Below are positions 9,440-18,037 of a stretch of DNA of 56,074 nucleotides, one piece after another (the first letter of the stretch is position 1; every line of letters starts with the position of its first letter). The notes under the pieces are model-generated. The model saw only the letters and a list, made by a program, of their open reading frames with translations. It ran no database searches and was not told the origin of the DNA. A program made the position numbers and the translations under genes. Origin of the DNA: Paracoccaceae bacterium (GTDB taxonomy: Bacteria; Pseudomonadota; Alphaproteobacteria; Rhodobacterales; Rhodobacteraceae); contig JASJAU010000005.1 of the NCBI GenBank assembly GCA_030066855.1, positions 1-56,074 of the forward strand, in the 5' to 3' direction.

Positions 9440-11017
9440 TCAGGTGTTTCTGGCCCGACGCTCGGAGGTCTGCGCGACGATGTCCCGCGTCGCTGCGAGG
9501 CTGGCGCGATGGTCCGCGATCCAAGCGAGCGTGTCGCCCAGCGGCATGGGCCGCGCGATTGCGAAGCCCTGCACGTGCTCGCAGCCCAACTGGGCGAGCG
9601 TTTCGTGCTCCTGCGCGCTTTCCACACCCTCGCCGAGTGTTTCGACATGCAGGTGTTCGGACATGGACAGAAGCGCCGCCACCATGTCGCGTTGGTTCTG
9701 GTCGCGGTCCACGCCGGCGACAAGCTGACGGTCGATCTTGATGCGCGCCACCGCGAAGCGGCGAATGTTCATAGTGCTGGTGAAACCGGTTCCGAAATCG
9801 TCCAAATCGATCCGGCATCCCATCGCTGAAATCGCCCGCAGGTTCTTGGCGACGGTGTCTTCATGCGACTCGGCGATGACGCTTTCCAGAACTTCGACGA
9901 CCAGCCGCGACGGGCTGAGATCGAAGCGATCGATCTCCCAGCGCAGGAACTCAGGCAGGTGAGGGTTTCTCAACTCGTCGGCGGCGAAATTGACACCCAC
10001 GCAGGGAATGCCGAGATCCGCGCGATCCCAGGTGCGTATCGCGCTGAGCGCATGGGTCAGGATGACATCCGCGAGACTTGGCGACAGCCCGGCCTGATCG
10101 ACAAGCGGCAGAAAGCTCGCCGGAGAAATAAGACCGCGCGTCGGATGCTCCCACCGCGCAAGCGCTTCGAATCCGGTTATGTCCCCGGTTTCAGTGCTGA
10201 CCTGCGGTTGATACCAAGCGGTGATCTCGCCCGTTTCAAGCGCGCGGCCAAGCTCCGCCACAAGGTCGATATCCGAGACCGGGCCGACGCCGATTCTGTC
10301 GCCGTTCATCACAACGGCACCGGCGCCTCGACCCCGGGCAACCTCGCCGGCATCCTCCGCGGCTTGGATCAGCTTGTCGCCGTCCGGGGAGGCCAACGCG
10401 CGGGCGTTGGCGATGCCGATGGAAATGGTGGTGAAGACCGGCTCGCCACCGATCTCAACGGGCGCGTTCACATCGGCCTGAAGCCGGCGTGCGAGTCGCA
10501 TTAGCGATTCTGTCTGAGGCGTCCTGACCCTGCGAATGCACAGCAGGAATTCTGCTGCTTCGCCCCGCGCGATGAGGTCGCTTTCCCGGAGTGCCCGCCG
10601 CAGTCTGAGCGCGATGTCGGAGAGAATCGCCCGTCGCGCTTCAATCCCTAGGCGGTCACTGTGAACGTCCAGACGATCGACGGTGATAGCGAGGACAGCG
10701 ACGCGATCGTCATCCGGGTCCTCCGCCAGCCGATCGTCGATCCAGGCGGCGGCATACTCCCGCCCTGGGAATCCGGTGATCACGTTGGCGCGTTCGTCTG
10801 TCTTTTCGCTGGACCCGGCGGGGAAGCGCAGCAAGAAGAAAAACGGAAGCGCGAAGCCAGAGGCCAAGGCGCCGGTAAGGCCGTGGAACTCGTAGATCAG
10901 CAAGGCCAGCGGCGAGGTTGCGAGAAGGCCGAAGAGCGGCAGGATCTCCTGTCGCCGCAATCGCCGCAGCCGACGCCTCCCCGATGTGCCGAAAATCAAA
11001 CCTGCTCTCCGGATCAA
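9440..11017 (-). CDS. EAL-domain cyclic-di-GMP phosphodiesterase with degenerate GGDEF domain
   Basis: 525-aa membrane protein. Two hydrophobic segments lie between about residues 28 and 65, then a GGDEF-like domain whose signature position reads ARGEAAEF instead of GGDEF, so it is unlikely to make c-di-GMP. The EAL domain (about 265-505) is intact: FEALARWEHP with the EAL glutamate, VNFAADEL, VVEVLES, IDLDDFGTGF, RIKIDRQLV, GEGVES and VQGFAIARPMP. It should therefore hydrolyse c-di-GMP to pGpG. Both flanks are non-coding gaps (228 and 72 bases), so it may be transcribed alone. Confidence 0.9.
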   Translation of the reverse strand: MIRRAGLIFGTSGRRRLRRLRRQEILPLFGLLATSPLALLIYEFHGLTGALASGFALPFFFLLRFPAGSSEKTDERANVITGFPGREYAAAWIDDRLAEDPDDDRVAVLAITVDRLDVHSDRLGIEARRAILSDIALRLRRALRESDLIARGEAAEFLLCIRRVRTPQTESLMRLARRLQADVNAPVEIGGEPVFTTISIGIANARALASPDGDKLIQAAEDAGEVARGRGAGAVVMNGDRIGVGPVSDIDLVAELGRALETGEITAWYQPQVSTETGDITGFEALARWEHPTRGLISPASFLPLVDQAGLSPSLADVILTHALSAIRTWDRADLGIPCVGVNFAADELRNPHLPEFLRWEIDRFDLSPSRLVVEVLESVIAESHEDTVAKNLRAISAMGCRIDLDDFGTGFTSTMNIRRFAVARIKIDRQLVAGVDRDQNQRDMVAALLSMSEHLHVETLGEGVESAQEHETLAQLGCEHVQGFAIARPMPLGDTLAWIADHRASLAATRDIVAQTSERRARNT

Positions 11018-11089
11018 ACCTCAGACTTGGCCGGCAATAGCGCGGGCGTCTCTAAGAAAGGTTAATCCGGGTTGTCGGAGAGCCGTAGG

Positions 11090-11929
11090 TCAATCGGGCG
11101 TCAGCGACGGGAAGTCGAAGAGCTTGGGGTCGAGAAGGTGCGACGGCCGCGCGTTCATCAGGGCGCGGAACATAACCTGCCGACGACCCGGGCTCGTCTT
11201 TTCCCAGCCTTCGAGTATCTGTTTGACCTGCTGACGCTGCAGCCCATCCTGCGAGCCGCAGAGATCGCAGGGGATGATCGGGTAGTCCATCGCGGCGGCG
11301 AACCGCGCGCAATCGGCCTCGGCCACATGGGCGAGCGGGCGCAACACGAGAACGTCGCCTTCCTCGTTCAGGAGCTTCGGCGGCATCGTGGCGAGGCGGC
11401 CGCCATGGAACAGATTCATGAAGAAGGTTTCGAGGATGTCGTCGCGGTGATGTCCGAGAACAACGGCCTCGCAACCTTCCTCGCGCGCGATACGGTAGAG
11501 ATGACCCCTTCTGAGGCGCGAGCAGAGCGCGCAATAGGTCCGGCCCTCCGGGACCTTGTCGACGACGACCGAATAGGTGTCCTGATACTCGATCCGGTTT
11601 GGCACGCCCATGCGGTCGAGGAATTCCGGCAGCACGGTCGCGGGGAACCCCGGCTGGCCTTGATCCAGGTTGCAGGCGAGTATGTCCACATTTAAAAGCC
11701 CGCGCCATTTCAGCTCAAAGAGCGCGGCGAGCAGTGTGTAGCTGTCCTTGCCGCCGGAAAGGCAGACCAGCCACCTCGGCGGGTTGCCCCCAGAACCGAC
11801 GGGAACCATGCCATACTGCTCGATCGCTTCGCGAACGTTCCGGACGATCCGTTTCCTGAGTTTGCGAAATTCGGTGGTTCGTAGCGCGCCCTTGAACAGC
11901 GCGTGGATCTCGTCGGCTTCGTCCAGCAT
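11090..11929 (-). CDS. ttcA: TtcA, tRNA 2-thiocytidine biosynthesis protein
   Basis: 279-aa ATP-dependent enzyme that thiolates cytidine 32 of certain tRNAs. The PP-loop SGGKDS is at residues 58-63; cysteines for the 4Fe-4S cluster occur at C133-x2-C136 (CALCSR) and in PCDLCGSQ further on. The start is placed at ATG 11929 ([12 protein letters not shown]), which fits the family N-terminus; an in-frame TTG at 11965 would add 12 residues but has no ribosome-binding site. It is transcribed towards the EAL gene and divergent from the DUF3833 lipoprotein gene. Confidence 0.93.
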   Translation of the reverse strand: MLDEADEIHALFKGALRTTEFRKLRKRIVRNVREAIEQYGMVPVGSGGNPPRWLVCLSGGKDSYTLLAALFELKWRGLLNVDILACNLDQGQPGFPATVLPEFLDRMGVPNRIEYQDTYSVVVDKVPEGRTYCALCSRLRRGHLYRIAREEGCEAVVLGHHRDDILETFFMNLFHGGRLATMPPKLLNEEGDVLVLRPLAHVAEADCARFAAAMDYPIIPCDLCGSQDGLQRQQVKQILEGWEKTSPGRRQVMFRALMNARPSHLLDPKLFDFPSLTPD

Positions 11930-12049
11930 GCTTCGGCCTGTAGGGGTTTCGAAGAGGTCTGGCAAGCGCGCCGCCGCTCAGTGTTCAGTGGTTCGCCGTT
12001 GTTGATCCGCGACGCAGGATGGCGCGTAGTTATCGAAAAGGAGCGGCAC

Positions 12050-12586
12050 ATGCGCATCATCCTTCTCTTTCTCACCCTGCTTCTCGCCGGTTGCGTGGGC
12101 AAGCCCTCGCTCGACGACACCAAACTCAGCGAGACGAAGCTCGATCTGGAGGTCTTCTTCGAGGGCAGGACCGTCGCCACGGGGCAGTTTCAGGACATAT
12201 TCGGCACGGTCCGCCGCCGTTTCGACGTAACCATTGACGGGACCTGGGACGGCGAGACTCTGACGCTGGTTGAGGACTTCCTCTATGAGGATGGCGCGAC
12301 CGAGCGTCGGCTCTGGAGCCTGACCAAGTCCGGCGAGGACACATGGAAGGGCACCGCGCCCGGCGTGATCGGCATAGCGGCCGGCGAGGAGCGGGGCGAT
12401 ACGTTCAATTGGGCCTACACAATCGACCTGCCCATCCCGTCGTCCGACGGCGAGACCGAGACGCTCAGGGTCACGTTCGACGACTGGATGTGGCTCTTGA
12501 GCGAGGACCGCCTGTTGAACCGCGCCTACATGAAGCGCTTCGGTCTGGATATCGGCGAGGTCATCATCATCTTCGAGAAGGTCTGA
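12050..12586 (+). CDS. DUF3833 family lipoprotein
   Basis: 178-aa secreted lipoprotein. Residues 1-14 form a signal with the lipobox LLLAGC, so Cys14 should be lipidated. The rest resembles the DUF3833 family: KLDLEVFFEGRTVATGQFQD at the front, FDVTIDGTWDG, then DDWMWLLSEDRLLNR and KRFGLDIGEV at the end. The fold is probably a lipocalin-like beta structure; function is not established. The ATG at 12050 is preceded by AAAAGGAGCGGC. The frame is open upstream but without signal-peptide character. It converges with the CorC/TlyC gene, two bases apart. Confidence 0.85.
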   Translation: MRIILLFLTLLLAGCVGKPSLDDTKLSETKLDLEVFFEGRTVATGQFQDIFGTVRRRFDVTIDGTWDGETLTLVEDFLYEDGATERRLWSLTKSGEDTWKGTAPGVIGIAAGEERGDTFNWAYTIDLPIPSSDGETETLRVTFDDWMWLLSEDRLLNRAYMKRFGLDIGEVIIIFEKV

Positions 12587-12588
12587 CC

Positions 12589-13899
12589 TCAGACGAGCTT
12601 GCGGATCTTCATCCGTGTGATCCGGTTTTCCTTGCGATCGAGTATCTCGAACCGGAAGCCGTGGAACGAAAATACCTGACCTCGGTTCGGGATCGTCTGC
12701 GCCTCATGGATCACAAGACCTGCGATGGTGTTCGCTTCCTCATCCGGCAGCGACCAGTCGGTCGCGCGGTTTAGGTCCCGGATGGTCATCGCGCCTTCCA
12801 CGACCACGTCGCCTGTCTCGGTGCGGCGCAAGGGATGATCCTCGTCGGTATCGAACTCGTCGGTGATCTCGCCGACGATCTCTTCGAGGATGTCTTCGAG
12901 CGTGATCAGGCCTTCGAGCGCCCCGTATTCATCGACGACGAGCGCGAAATGGGTCGAGCGGCGCAGGAACTGGCGCATCTGCTCGTCCAGCGTCGTGGTT
13001 TCCGGGACGAAATAGGGCTTCATGGCGACGTCGGTGACGTCGAACCCCTTAAGCGGCTCGGTCTCGCCTTCCGCCTCGACCTGACGGGCGTACATCGACC
13101 GGAGAAGGTCCTTGGCATGGAGGACGCCGATGATGTTCTCCTGCTCGCCGCGATAGAGCGGCAGGCGGGTGTGGGCCGAGGCCAGGCAGAGCTCGAGAAT
13201 CTGTTCCGGCGGGAGCTCGGCGTCGATCATCTCGATATTGCTGCGGTGGAGCATGATCTCCTCAACTGTACGCTCGCCCAGGTCGAGGGCGCCGAGAATC
13301 CGGTCCCGGTCCTCTTTCTCGACGACGCCCTCGGAGTGGCCGAGCTGGATCGCGCCCGCGATCTCCTCGCGCATCGACATGATATGGCTGTCGGGGTCGA
13401 TCTTGACTCCGAAGATTGCGAGAACGCCGCGCACCAGAAAGCGCACGAAGGTCACCACGGGCGAGAAAACGTTGACCACAACGTTGATCGGCCCGGCAAC
13501 GAGCGAAGCGGCGGTCTCAGAATTCGAGATGGCGTAGGTTTTGGGAAGCACCTCGGCGAAGACCAGGACCAGGAAAGTCATGATCAGCGTGGCCAGCGCC
13601 ACACCGGATTCGCCGAAGACTCGGGTGAACAGCGCCGTCGCCAGAGAGGCGGCCAGGATGTTCACCAAGTTGTTGCCAAGGAGCACGGCGCCGATCAGTC
13701 GTTCATTGTCCTCAGTGATCTGGAGCGCCTTTTCCGCCCCGCGCGAGCCCTTCTCGGCGCGGGATTTGAGCTTGCCGCGCGAGGCGGCGGTCAGCGCCGT
13801 CTCGGAGCCGGAAAAGAACGCGGAGAGAACCAGGAGCCCGGCGATTGCAGCGCAGGTGATCCAGAAGGCGGCGTCGATCAAATTCGGTGAGGGGTCCAT
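12589..13899 (-). CDS. CorC/TlyC-type transporter-associated protein (DUF21, CBS pair, CorC_HlyC)
   Basis: 436-aa inner-membrane protein of the HlyC/CorC (CNNM-like) family, linked to Mg2+ or Co2+ homeostasis. Residues 1-190 form the DUF21 membrane domain with several hydrophobic helices. Two CBS domains follow at about 205-345 (TRLPLYRGEQENIIGVLH in the first, TTHFALVVDEYGALEGLITL-like sequence in the second), then a CorC_HlyC domain at about 350-435. CBS pairs usually bind adenine nucleotides. The start ATG at 13899 lies close to the divergent metallophosphoesterase gene, so both promoters must fit in or near this short interval. Confidence 0.9.
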   Translation of the reverse strand: MDPSPNLIDAAFWITCAAIAGLLVLSAFFSGSETALTAASRGKLKSRAEKGSRGAEKALQITEDNERLIGAVLLGNNLVNILAASLATALFTRVFGESGVALATLIMTFLVLVFAEVLPKTYAISNSETAASLVAGPINVVVNVFSPVVTFVRFLVRGVLAIFGVKIDPDSHIMSMREEIAGAIQLGHSEGVVEKEDRDRILGALDLGERTVEEIMLHRSNIEMIDAELPPEQILELCLASAHTRLPLYRGEQENIIGVLHAKDLLRSMYARQVEAEGETEPLKGFDVTDVAMKPYFVPETTTLDEQMRQFLRRSTHFALVVDEYGALEGLITLEDILEEIVGEITDEFDTDEDHPLRRTETGDVVVEGAMTIRDLNRATDWSLPDEEANTIAGLVIHEAQTIPNRGQVFSFHGFRFEILDRKENRITRMKIRKLV

Positions 13900-13971
13900 T
13901 GTCCCGTGTCTGAAAAAGAAGTCTCTGTGTTATGGGTGCGCAAGAGGCGGCAATCAAGGGAGCGCGGAGGG

Positions 13972-14757
13972 GTGATCGCATCTGATTTCGGGCGGTTCGA
14001 AGACCCGGTGGTGCTGTTTGGCGGCGCCTACTCGAACCTCGATGCGCTCGAGGCGCTGGCTGGGGCGGCGGAGGGGCGCCCGGTGATCGGCACCGGAGAC
14101 ATCGTCGGCTACTGCGGCCAGCCGGCGGAAACCGTGGCGCGGGTTCGGCAACTGGGCTGGCCGAGCGTTGCCGGGAATTGCGAGCGTCAGATCGCGGAAG
14201 GGTCGTCCGACTGCGGTTGCGGTTTCGAGACTGGGAGCGTCTGCGATCTTCTCTCGCAGGGCTGGTACCCTTTCGCATCGGGCGAGATCGGCGAAGAGCA
14301 GCGGCGTTGGATGGCCGGTCTGCCCGGTTGCGCGACCTTCGTTCAAGGCGGTCTGCGTTTCGCTGTCGTTCATGGCGGTTTCAGCCACGCCTCCCGGTTT
14401 CTCTGGCCGTCGAGCAGCGAGGATGACTTCGTAAGCGAGATTGCGCTCGTCGAAGAGGCCTGCGGGCCGGTCGACGGGGTGATCGCCGGGCATTCTGGCG
14501 TCGCCTTCCAGCGGCGGATCGGGCGGCATAGGTGGATCAACGCGGGCGCGATCGGCCTGCCGCCGCATGACGGCCGGCCGGAGACGCGATACGCGGTTCT
14601 CGACGATGGCGACGTGGTATTCGAGAGGCTCGCCTACGACCACGCCAAGGCCCGCAGGGCGATGGAGGCACGGGGCCTCGCGCAGGGCTATCACGAGACT
14701 CTGACGACCGGCATCTGGCCGAGCGAAGACATCCTGCCGCCGGAACTCCGGCGGTAG
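13972..14757 (+). CDS. Metallophosphoesterase-like protein with degenerate metal motifs
   Basis: A calcineurin-like phosphoesterase relative of about 261 aa. Recognisable motifs are TGDIVGYC, AGNCERQ, VHGGF and AGHSGVAF. The first metal motif (normally D-x-H) is replaced by GGAYSN, and GNH and GHTH have become GNC and GHSG. A cysteine-rich insert (SSDCGCGFETGSVCDLL) follows the GNC motif. It may be inactive, or use a different metal set. The start is uncertain: GTG 13972 begins just before the conserved region but a GGAGG lies only one base upstream; the frame remains open to a GTG at 13906. It ends four bases before the convergent xerD gene. Confidence 0.7.
   Translation: MIASDFGRFEDPVVLFGGAYSNLDALEALAGAAEGRPVIGTGDIVGYCGQPAETVARVRQLGWPSVAGNCERQIAEGSSDCGCGFETGSVCDLLSQGWYPFASGEIGEEQRRWMAGLPGCATFVQGGLRFAVVHGGFSHASRFLWPSSSEDDFVSEIALVEEACGPVDGVIAGHSGVAFQRRIGRHRWINAGAIGLPPHDGRPETRYAVLDDGDVVFERLAYDHAKARRAMEARGLAQGYHETLTTGIWPSEDILPPELRR
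14737..14754. repeat. GC-rich hairpin at the convergent metallophosphoesterase / xerD ends
   Basis: CCGCCGG (14737-14743) and CCGGCGG (14748-14754) form a 7-bp stem with loop AACT directly before the TAG stop of the plus-strand gene. No T-run follows on either side, so a terminator role is only possible. Confidence 0.35.
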
Positions 14758-14761
14758 GGCC

Positions 14762-15688
14762 TCAGGCGCGGGCCATCGGGTGATGATCCAGCACCAGTTC
14801 TTTCAACCTATTTTCAAGGACATGGGTGTAAATCTCTGTCGTCGCGATGTCGGCGTGGCCGAGCAGCGTCTGAATGGATCGCAAGTCCGCGCCTCGCGCG
14901 AGGAGATGCGTGGCGAAGGCGTGCCTCAGCCGGTGCGGGGTCACCTTGCCCGGAGACACGCCGGCGGCGACCGCGATCTCCTTGATCAGCCCGTAGAACC
15001 TGTGGCGGGTCAGGTGCCCCTGGGCGCTGCCTGACGGAAAGAGGAACCTGGACACTGGCTTGCCGCTCTCCCGGCTGGCGCCGTTCTCCGCTGCGTCCCT
15101 CGCGTCGAGCCAAGCCGCAAGCGCCGCCTTGGCGGGATCGGAGAGCGGCACTAGCCTTTCCTTCCCGCCTTTGCCCTTGATCAGGAGCATCCTCGGATCG
15201 CCCCGCGCCGCCGCGACAGGCAGCGAGACAAGCTCGCTCACGCGCATGCCGGTGGCGTAAAGCAGCTCCATCATGCAGGCATTGCGGGTCCGGTCGCTCC
15301 CCTTGCCGGTCCGGGAGGCGGTGGCAAGCAAACGGTCGACTTCCTCTTCCATCAGCGTCTTTGGCAAGGGCTTTTTGCGTTTCGGCCCCTTGATCTCGAT
15401 GGCGGGATTGCTGGTCCGCCAGCCCTCCTCGAAAGCGAAGCGATAAAATTGCCTGAGCGCTGAGAGGCGGCGAGCCCTTGTTGACGGCGCCAGGCCCGCC
15501 GCTTCGAGCGAGATCAGATAGGCCTCGATGTCCTTGCGCTCGGCTTCCAGAAGCGCCGCGCTGCGCGAGGCGGACCACGCCAGAAAATCTTTCAGGTCTC
15601 GCGCATAGGCGAGGCGGGTGTTTGTCGAAGCGTCGAGCTCCGCCGCCTGCGCCTCAAGGAAGGTCGAAACAAGACGCGCGTCCTTCAC
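14762..15688 (-). CDS. xerD: XerD, site-specific tyrosine recombinase
   Basis: 308-aa recombinase that resolves chromosome dimers at dif with XerC. The N-terminal SAM-like core-binding domain covers about residues 1-95. The catalytic domain shows R149 (GMRVSEL), the lysine in LLIKGKGGKER, H251-x2-R254 (HRLRHAF), H277 (LLGHADI) and the nucleophile Y286 (EIYTH). The C-terminus with LVLDHHPMA is characteristic of XerD rather than XerC. It starts with GTG 15688 overlapping the stop of the preceding unknown gene as GTGA, so the two are coupled. No att site or cargo is seen, which argues against a mobile integrase. Confidence 0.9.
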   Translation of the reverse strand: MKDARLVSTFLEAQAAELDASTNTRLAYARDLKDFLAWSASRSAALLEAERKDIEAYLISLEAAGLAPSTRARRLSALRQFYRFAFEEGWRTSNPAIEIKGPKRKKPLPKTLMEEEVDRLLATASRTGKGSDRTRNACMMELLYATGMRVSELVSLPVAAARGDPRMLLIKGKGGKERLVPLSDPAKAALAAWLDARDAAENGASRESGKPVSRFLFPSGSAQGHLTRHRFYGLIKEIAVAAGVSPGKVTPHRLRHAFATHLLARGADLRSIQTLLGHADIATTEIYTHVLENRLKELVLDHHPMARA

Positions 15689-17208
15689 GCCGCCGCCTCG
15701 TCGAGCATGAGCTCGAGCGCCGTCCGCGCGGCGGTCTCGCGAAGGCCGAGATGGATGAAGAGCGACAGCGCGCCGCCAATTGCGGAGGGGTCGCCCTCCG
15801 CGCCGTCGGACAGGTCCCTGACCGCCTGAAGAAGCGCGTGACCCGTCCGGCCGTCGTCGATGAGCCGCTGTTTCGTTGGGCTGATGGGCAGGCCGGACAG
15901 ACTTCGCTTGATGGCGCCCGCCAAGGGAGAGGCGGCGGTCATCTCCTGAGGTCGCCCTGCGGCCAGCGCCAGAAGGGTCGCATCGCTCGCGCTTGCGCCT
16001 GCGTGGCGGCGGGCCAGGTCCGGGTCGGCCGCCCAGAGCCCGATCTCGAAGGCGTCGTGCTGGGCGGCTGGCGCCAGCTCCACTTGGTCAAGGCGTTCGG
16101 CCATCCAGGGCGACAGGAAAGACCCGTACCCGCCCGCCAGAGCGGCGGACCATGCGTTTTGTAGCGCCGCGGAGGGATCGTTCTGGCTGCCGCCATCGGT
16201 GACGGCGGTGAATTCCTGTATCGCGCGGGCGCGGTCCCAGGCCCCGCCGGAGGCGGCGGGCTTGCGCTCAGACAGAACGGTCACAAGGTTCTCCGGCGCC
16301 AGGACGCCCGCGCGGGCGAGCCGTTCGGCGGCGCGAATGCGCGTTTTCCATCCGACGGTCTCGCTCTGGTCGGCGAATGCGAAGGCGACGGGCAGCCTGT
16401 CAGTGTCCAGACGCTCCCCTATCGCCTCATAGAGCCGGAACTCCAACGGAGACGGTTGAGGCGGCGCGGGCGGGATTGGCTCGTCTGCGAAGAGATCGGG
16501 ATCGAGGAAGCGCAGCAAAAGCTGCTCCTCTCGGTCCTCGAGCATCCCGAGCGCGTCGGCGGTGCCGAGCGTCAGCGCGGCGACATCGAACTCGCCGTTT
16601 CGCGCCAGACAGAAGACACGAGCGGTGAAGGTCGGCGAGATGTCGGGAGTTTGCTCAATCGTCCGGCAAGCTTTGTTTTCCGTGCCGGTCAGCAGCGCGA
16701 TGTCGAATTCGCGCCGGAAACGCTGCGGCTCTGGCGCGCCGGCGGCCCGGATCAGCGCGCGAGCCGCTTCCAGCTCGCCCAGCGAGAGCAGCTTGTCCAC
16801 GCGGGTGAGGAACAGACCATCGTCCTCGATGGCGTCGACAGGGGGATCAAGCCGGAGCACAAGCAGGTCCCGGAAGAATGCGCGCAGGGTCGGATGCTTG
16901 ATCTGAGGCATTTCGCGGATCAATCTGCCGATCTCACCCGCTGTGCTGCCGCCCCAAAGGTCGGCGGGCAGGCCGAGGGCGCGGGCGTCGATCAGACCCA
17001 CCCGGTCCGGCGTCGCGGCGTCCAAGGGGCCGACAACCACGGAGGGCGGCTCTCCAACCGGCCCTCGGGGGTCGGGCGCCACGATCAGAGGCGAGGGAAT
17101 CGCGATCGAATCCGATAGCCAGTCGATGGCTGAGAGCGGCGCTCTCGCGCTCTCCGCCCAGGCCAGCGGCGGCGCCAGCGCCAGCGCGAATGCGATGGCC
17201 AATCTCAC
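15685..17208 (-). CDS. Unknown secreted alpha-helical protein upstream of xerD
   Basis: 507-aa protein I do not recognise by name. It starts with GTG at 17208, two bases after the stop of a 45-aa gene, and has a clear signal peptide (residues 1-18, ending AWA before ES). The remainder is rich in alanine, leucine and arginine, with probable helical repeats (LGELEAARALIRAAGAP, RIRAAERLARAGVL, LFIHLGLRETAARTALELML) that resemble tetratricopeptide-like solenoids. It has no catalytic motif that I can see. It is coupled to xerD by a 4-base overlap, which suggests an envelope or division-related role, but this is inference. Confidence 0.65.
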   Translation of the reverse strand: MRLAIAFALALAPPLAWAESARAPLSAIDWLSDSIAIPSPLIVAPDPRGPVGEPPSVVVGPLDAATPDRVGLIDARALGLPADLWGGSTAGEIGRLIREMPQIKHPTLRAFFRDLLVLRLDPPVDAIEDDGLFLTRVDKLLSLGELEAARALIRAAGAPEPQRFRREFDIALLTGTENKACRTIEQTPDISPTFTARVFCLARNGEFDVAALTLGTADALGMLEDREEQLLLRFLDPDLFADEPIPPAPPQPSPLEFRLYEAIGERLDTDRLPVAFAFADQSETVGWKTRIRAAERLARAGVLAPENLVTVLSERKPAASGGAWDRARAIQEFTAVTDGGSQNDPSAALQNAWSAALAGGYGSFLSPWMAERLDQVELAPAAQHDAFEIGLWAADPDLARRHAGASASDATLLALAAGRPQEMTAASPLAGAIKRSLSGLPISPTKQRLIDDGRTGHALLQAVRDLSDGAEGDPSAIGGALSLFIHLGLRETAARTALELMLDEAAA

Positions 17209-17209
17209 G

Positions 17210-17347
17210 CTACTGCCCGGCGTCGAGGTTGACGGGCTGATCGACGTCTTGCTGCTCTGGGCTCAGATCGCCCAGATAGGCGTAACCGACGATGACGATC
17301 GCCAGCAGCACGGCGATGATCAGGAGAAGCTTCAACAAGCGGAGCAT
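17210..17347 (-). CDS. 45-aa single-span membrane protein
   Basis: A small gene that begins ATG 17347 and ends TAG 17210. The product starts MLRLLKLLLIIAVLLAIVIV, a strong membrane helix, followed by GYAYLGDLSPEQQDVDQPVNLDAGQ, an acidic tail that probably faces the periplasm. It lies directly upstream of the 507-aa secreted protein and is divergent from aroK, so these three genes and xerD may form one transcript. I believe similar small proteins occur at this site in other Rhodobacteraceae, but cannot verify that. Function unknown. Confidence 0.7.
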   Translation of the reverse strand: MLRLLKLLLIIAVLLAIVIVGYAYLGDLSPEQQDVDQPVNLDAGQ

Positions 17348-17461
17348 CAGACAAAACCCTTCTGCCTCAAGCCGTTAAAAACGGCTCAACGCCGCATGAT
17401 CGCGGTTCTTTTCCGTTTTATAGCTGGTCTTTTCGGCAAGATCACGCCATTCAAAAGCGAA

Positions 17462-18037
17462 ATGCGAAAAGATGAGCGAGACGCTGCCGTTTTGTCGTTC
17501 CGACTGAAAAAGACTGTTGTTCTGGTCGGGATGATGGGGTCGGGCAAAACCGCCATCGGCACGGCCCTGGCGCGGCGTCTCGGTGTTCCCTTTCTGGATA
17601 GCGACGCTGAGATCGAGAAAGCGGCGAACATGACGATCGCGGAGATCTTTGAAAGGGACGGGGAGCCGTTCTTTCGCAGGAAAGAGGCGCAGGTGATCAA
17701 CCGCCTTCTGAAAGCGAAGCCCGGCGTCCTTTCGACCGGCGGCGGCGCGTTTTTGCAGGAGCGCAACAGAAAAGCGATCGGAGAGAGCGGCGTCGCGGTC
17801 TGGCTGCGCGCGGACCTCGATCTTCTTTGGAACCGAGTGAAGCACAAGACGACCCGGCCGCTTTTGATAACGGATGATCCACGCAGAACGCTGTCGGAAA
17901 TCTACGAGGCGCGCGTGCCGATCTACGCCGAGGCCGCGCTTGCCGTGGACGCGGACGCGGCGTACTCGATTGATGAGATGACCGACCGGGTCATCGATGT
18001 CCTCAAAACCCGACCGGACGTGCTGGAGGCCGCATGA
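17462..18037 (+). CDS. aroK: AroK, shikimate kinase
   Basis: 191-aa enzyme that phosphorylates shikimate at the 3-position in the aromatic amino-acid pathway. The P-loop GMMGSGKT is at residues 23-30, the shikimate-binding DSDAEIE follows, then FRRKEAQV, STGGGAFLQ and the lid RPLL region. The reading frame is open far upstream, opposite the xerD-side genes, but ATG 17462 (MRKDERDAAVL) gives a normal length. Its stop overlaps the aroB start as ATGA. Confidence 0.93.
   Translation: MRKDERDAAVLSFRLKKTVVLVGMMGSGKTAIGTALARRLGVPFLDSDAEIEKAANMTIAEIFERDGEPFFRRKEAQVINRLLKAKPGVLSTGGGAFLQERNRKAIGESGVAVWLRADLDLLWNRVKHKTTRPLLITDDPRRTLSEIYEARVPIYAEAALAVDADAAYSIDEMTDRVIDVLKTRPDVLEAA

Noticed and set aside
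9268-9723. Open frame of 151 codons on the minus strand upstream of yidC
   Set aside because: Most of it lies in another frame of the EAL gene, and the remaining part has no ribosome-binding site or protein character; treated as a shadow.
14762-15688. The tyrosine recombinase as integrase of a genomic island
   Set aside because: The C-terminus and length are those of chromosomal XerD, it is operon-linked to non-mobile genes, and there are no tRNA, att repeats or cargo beside it.
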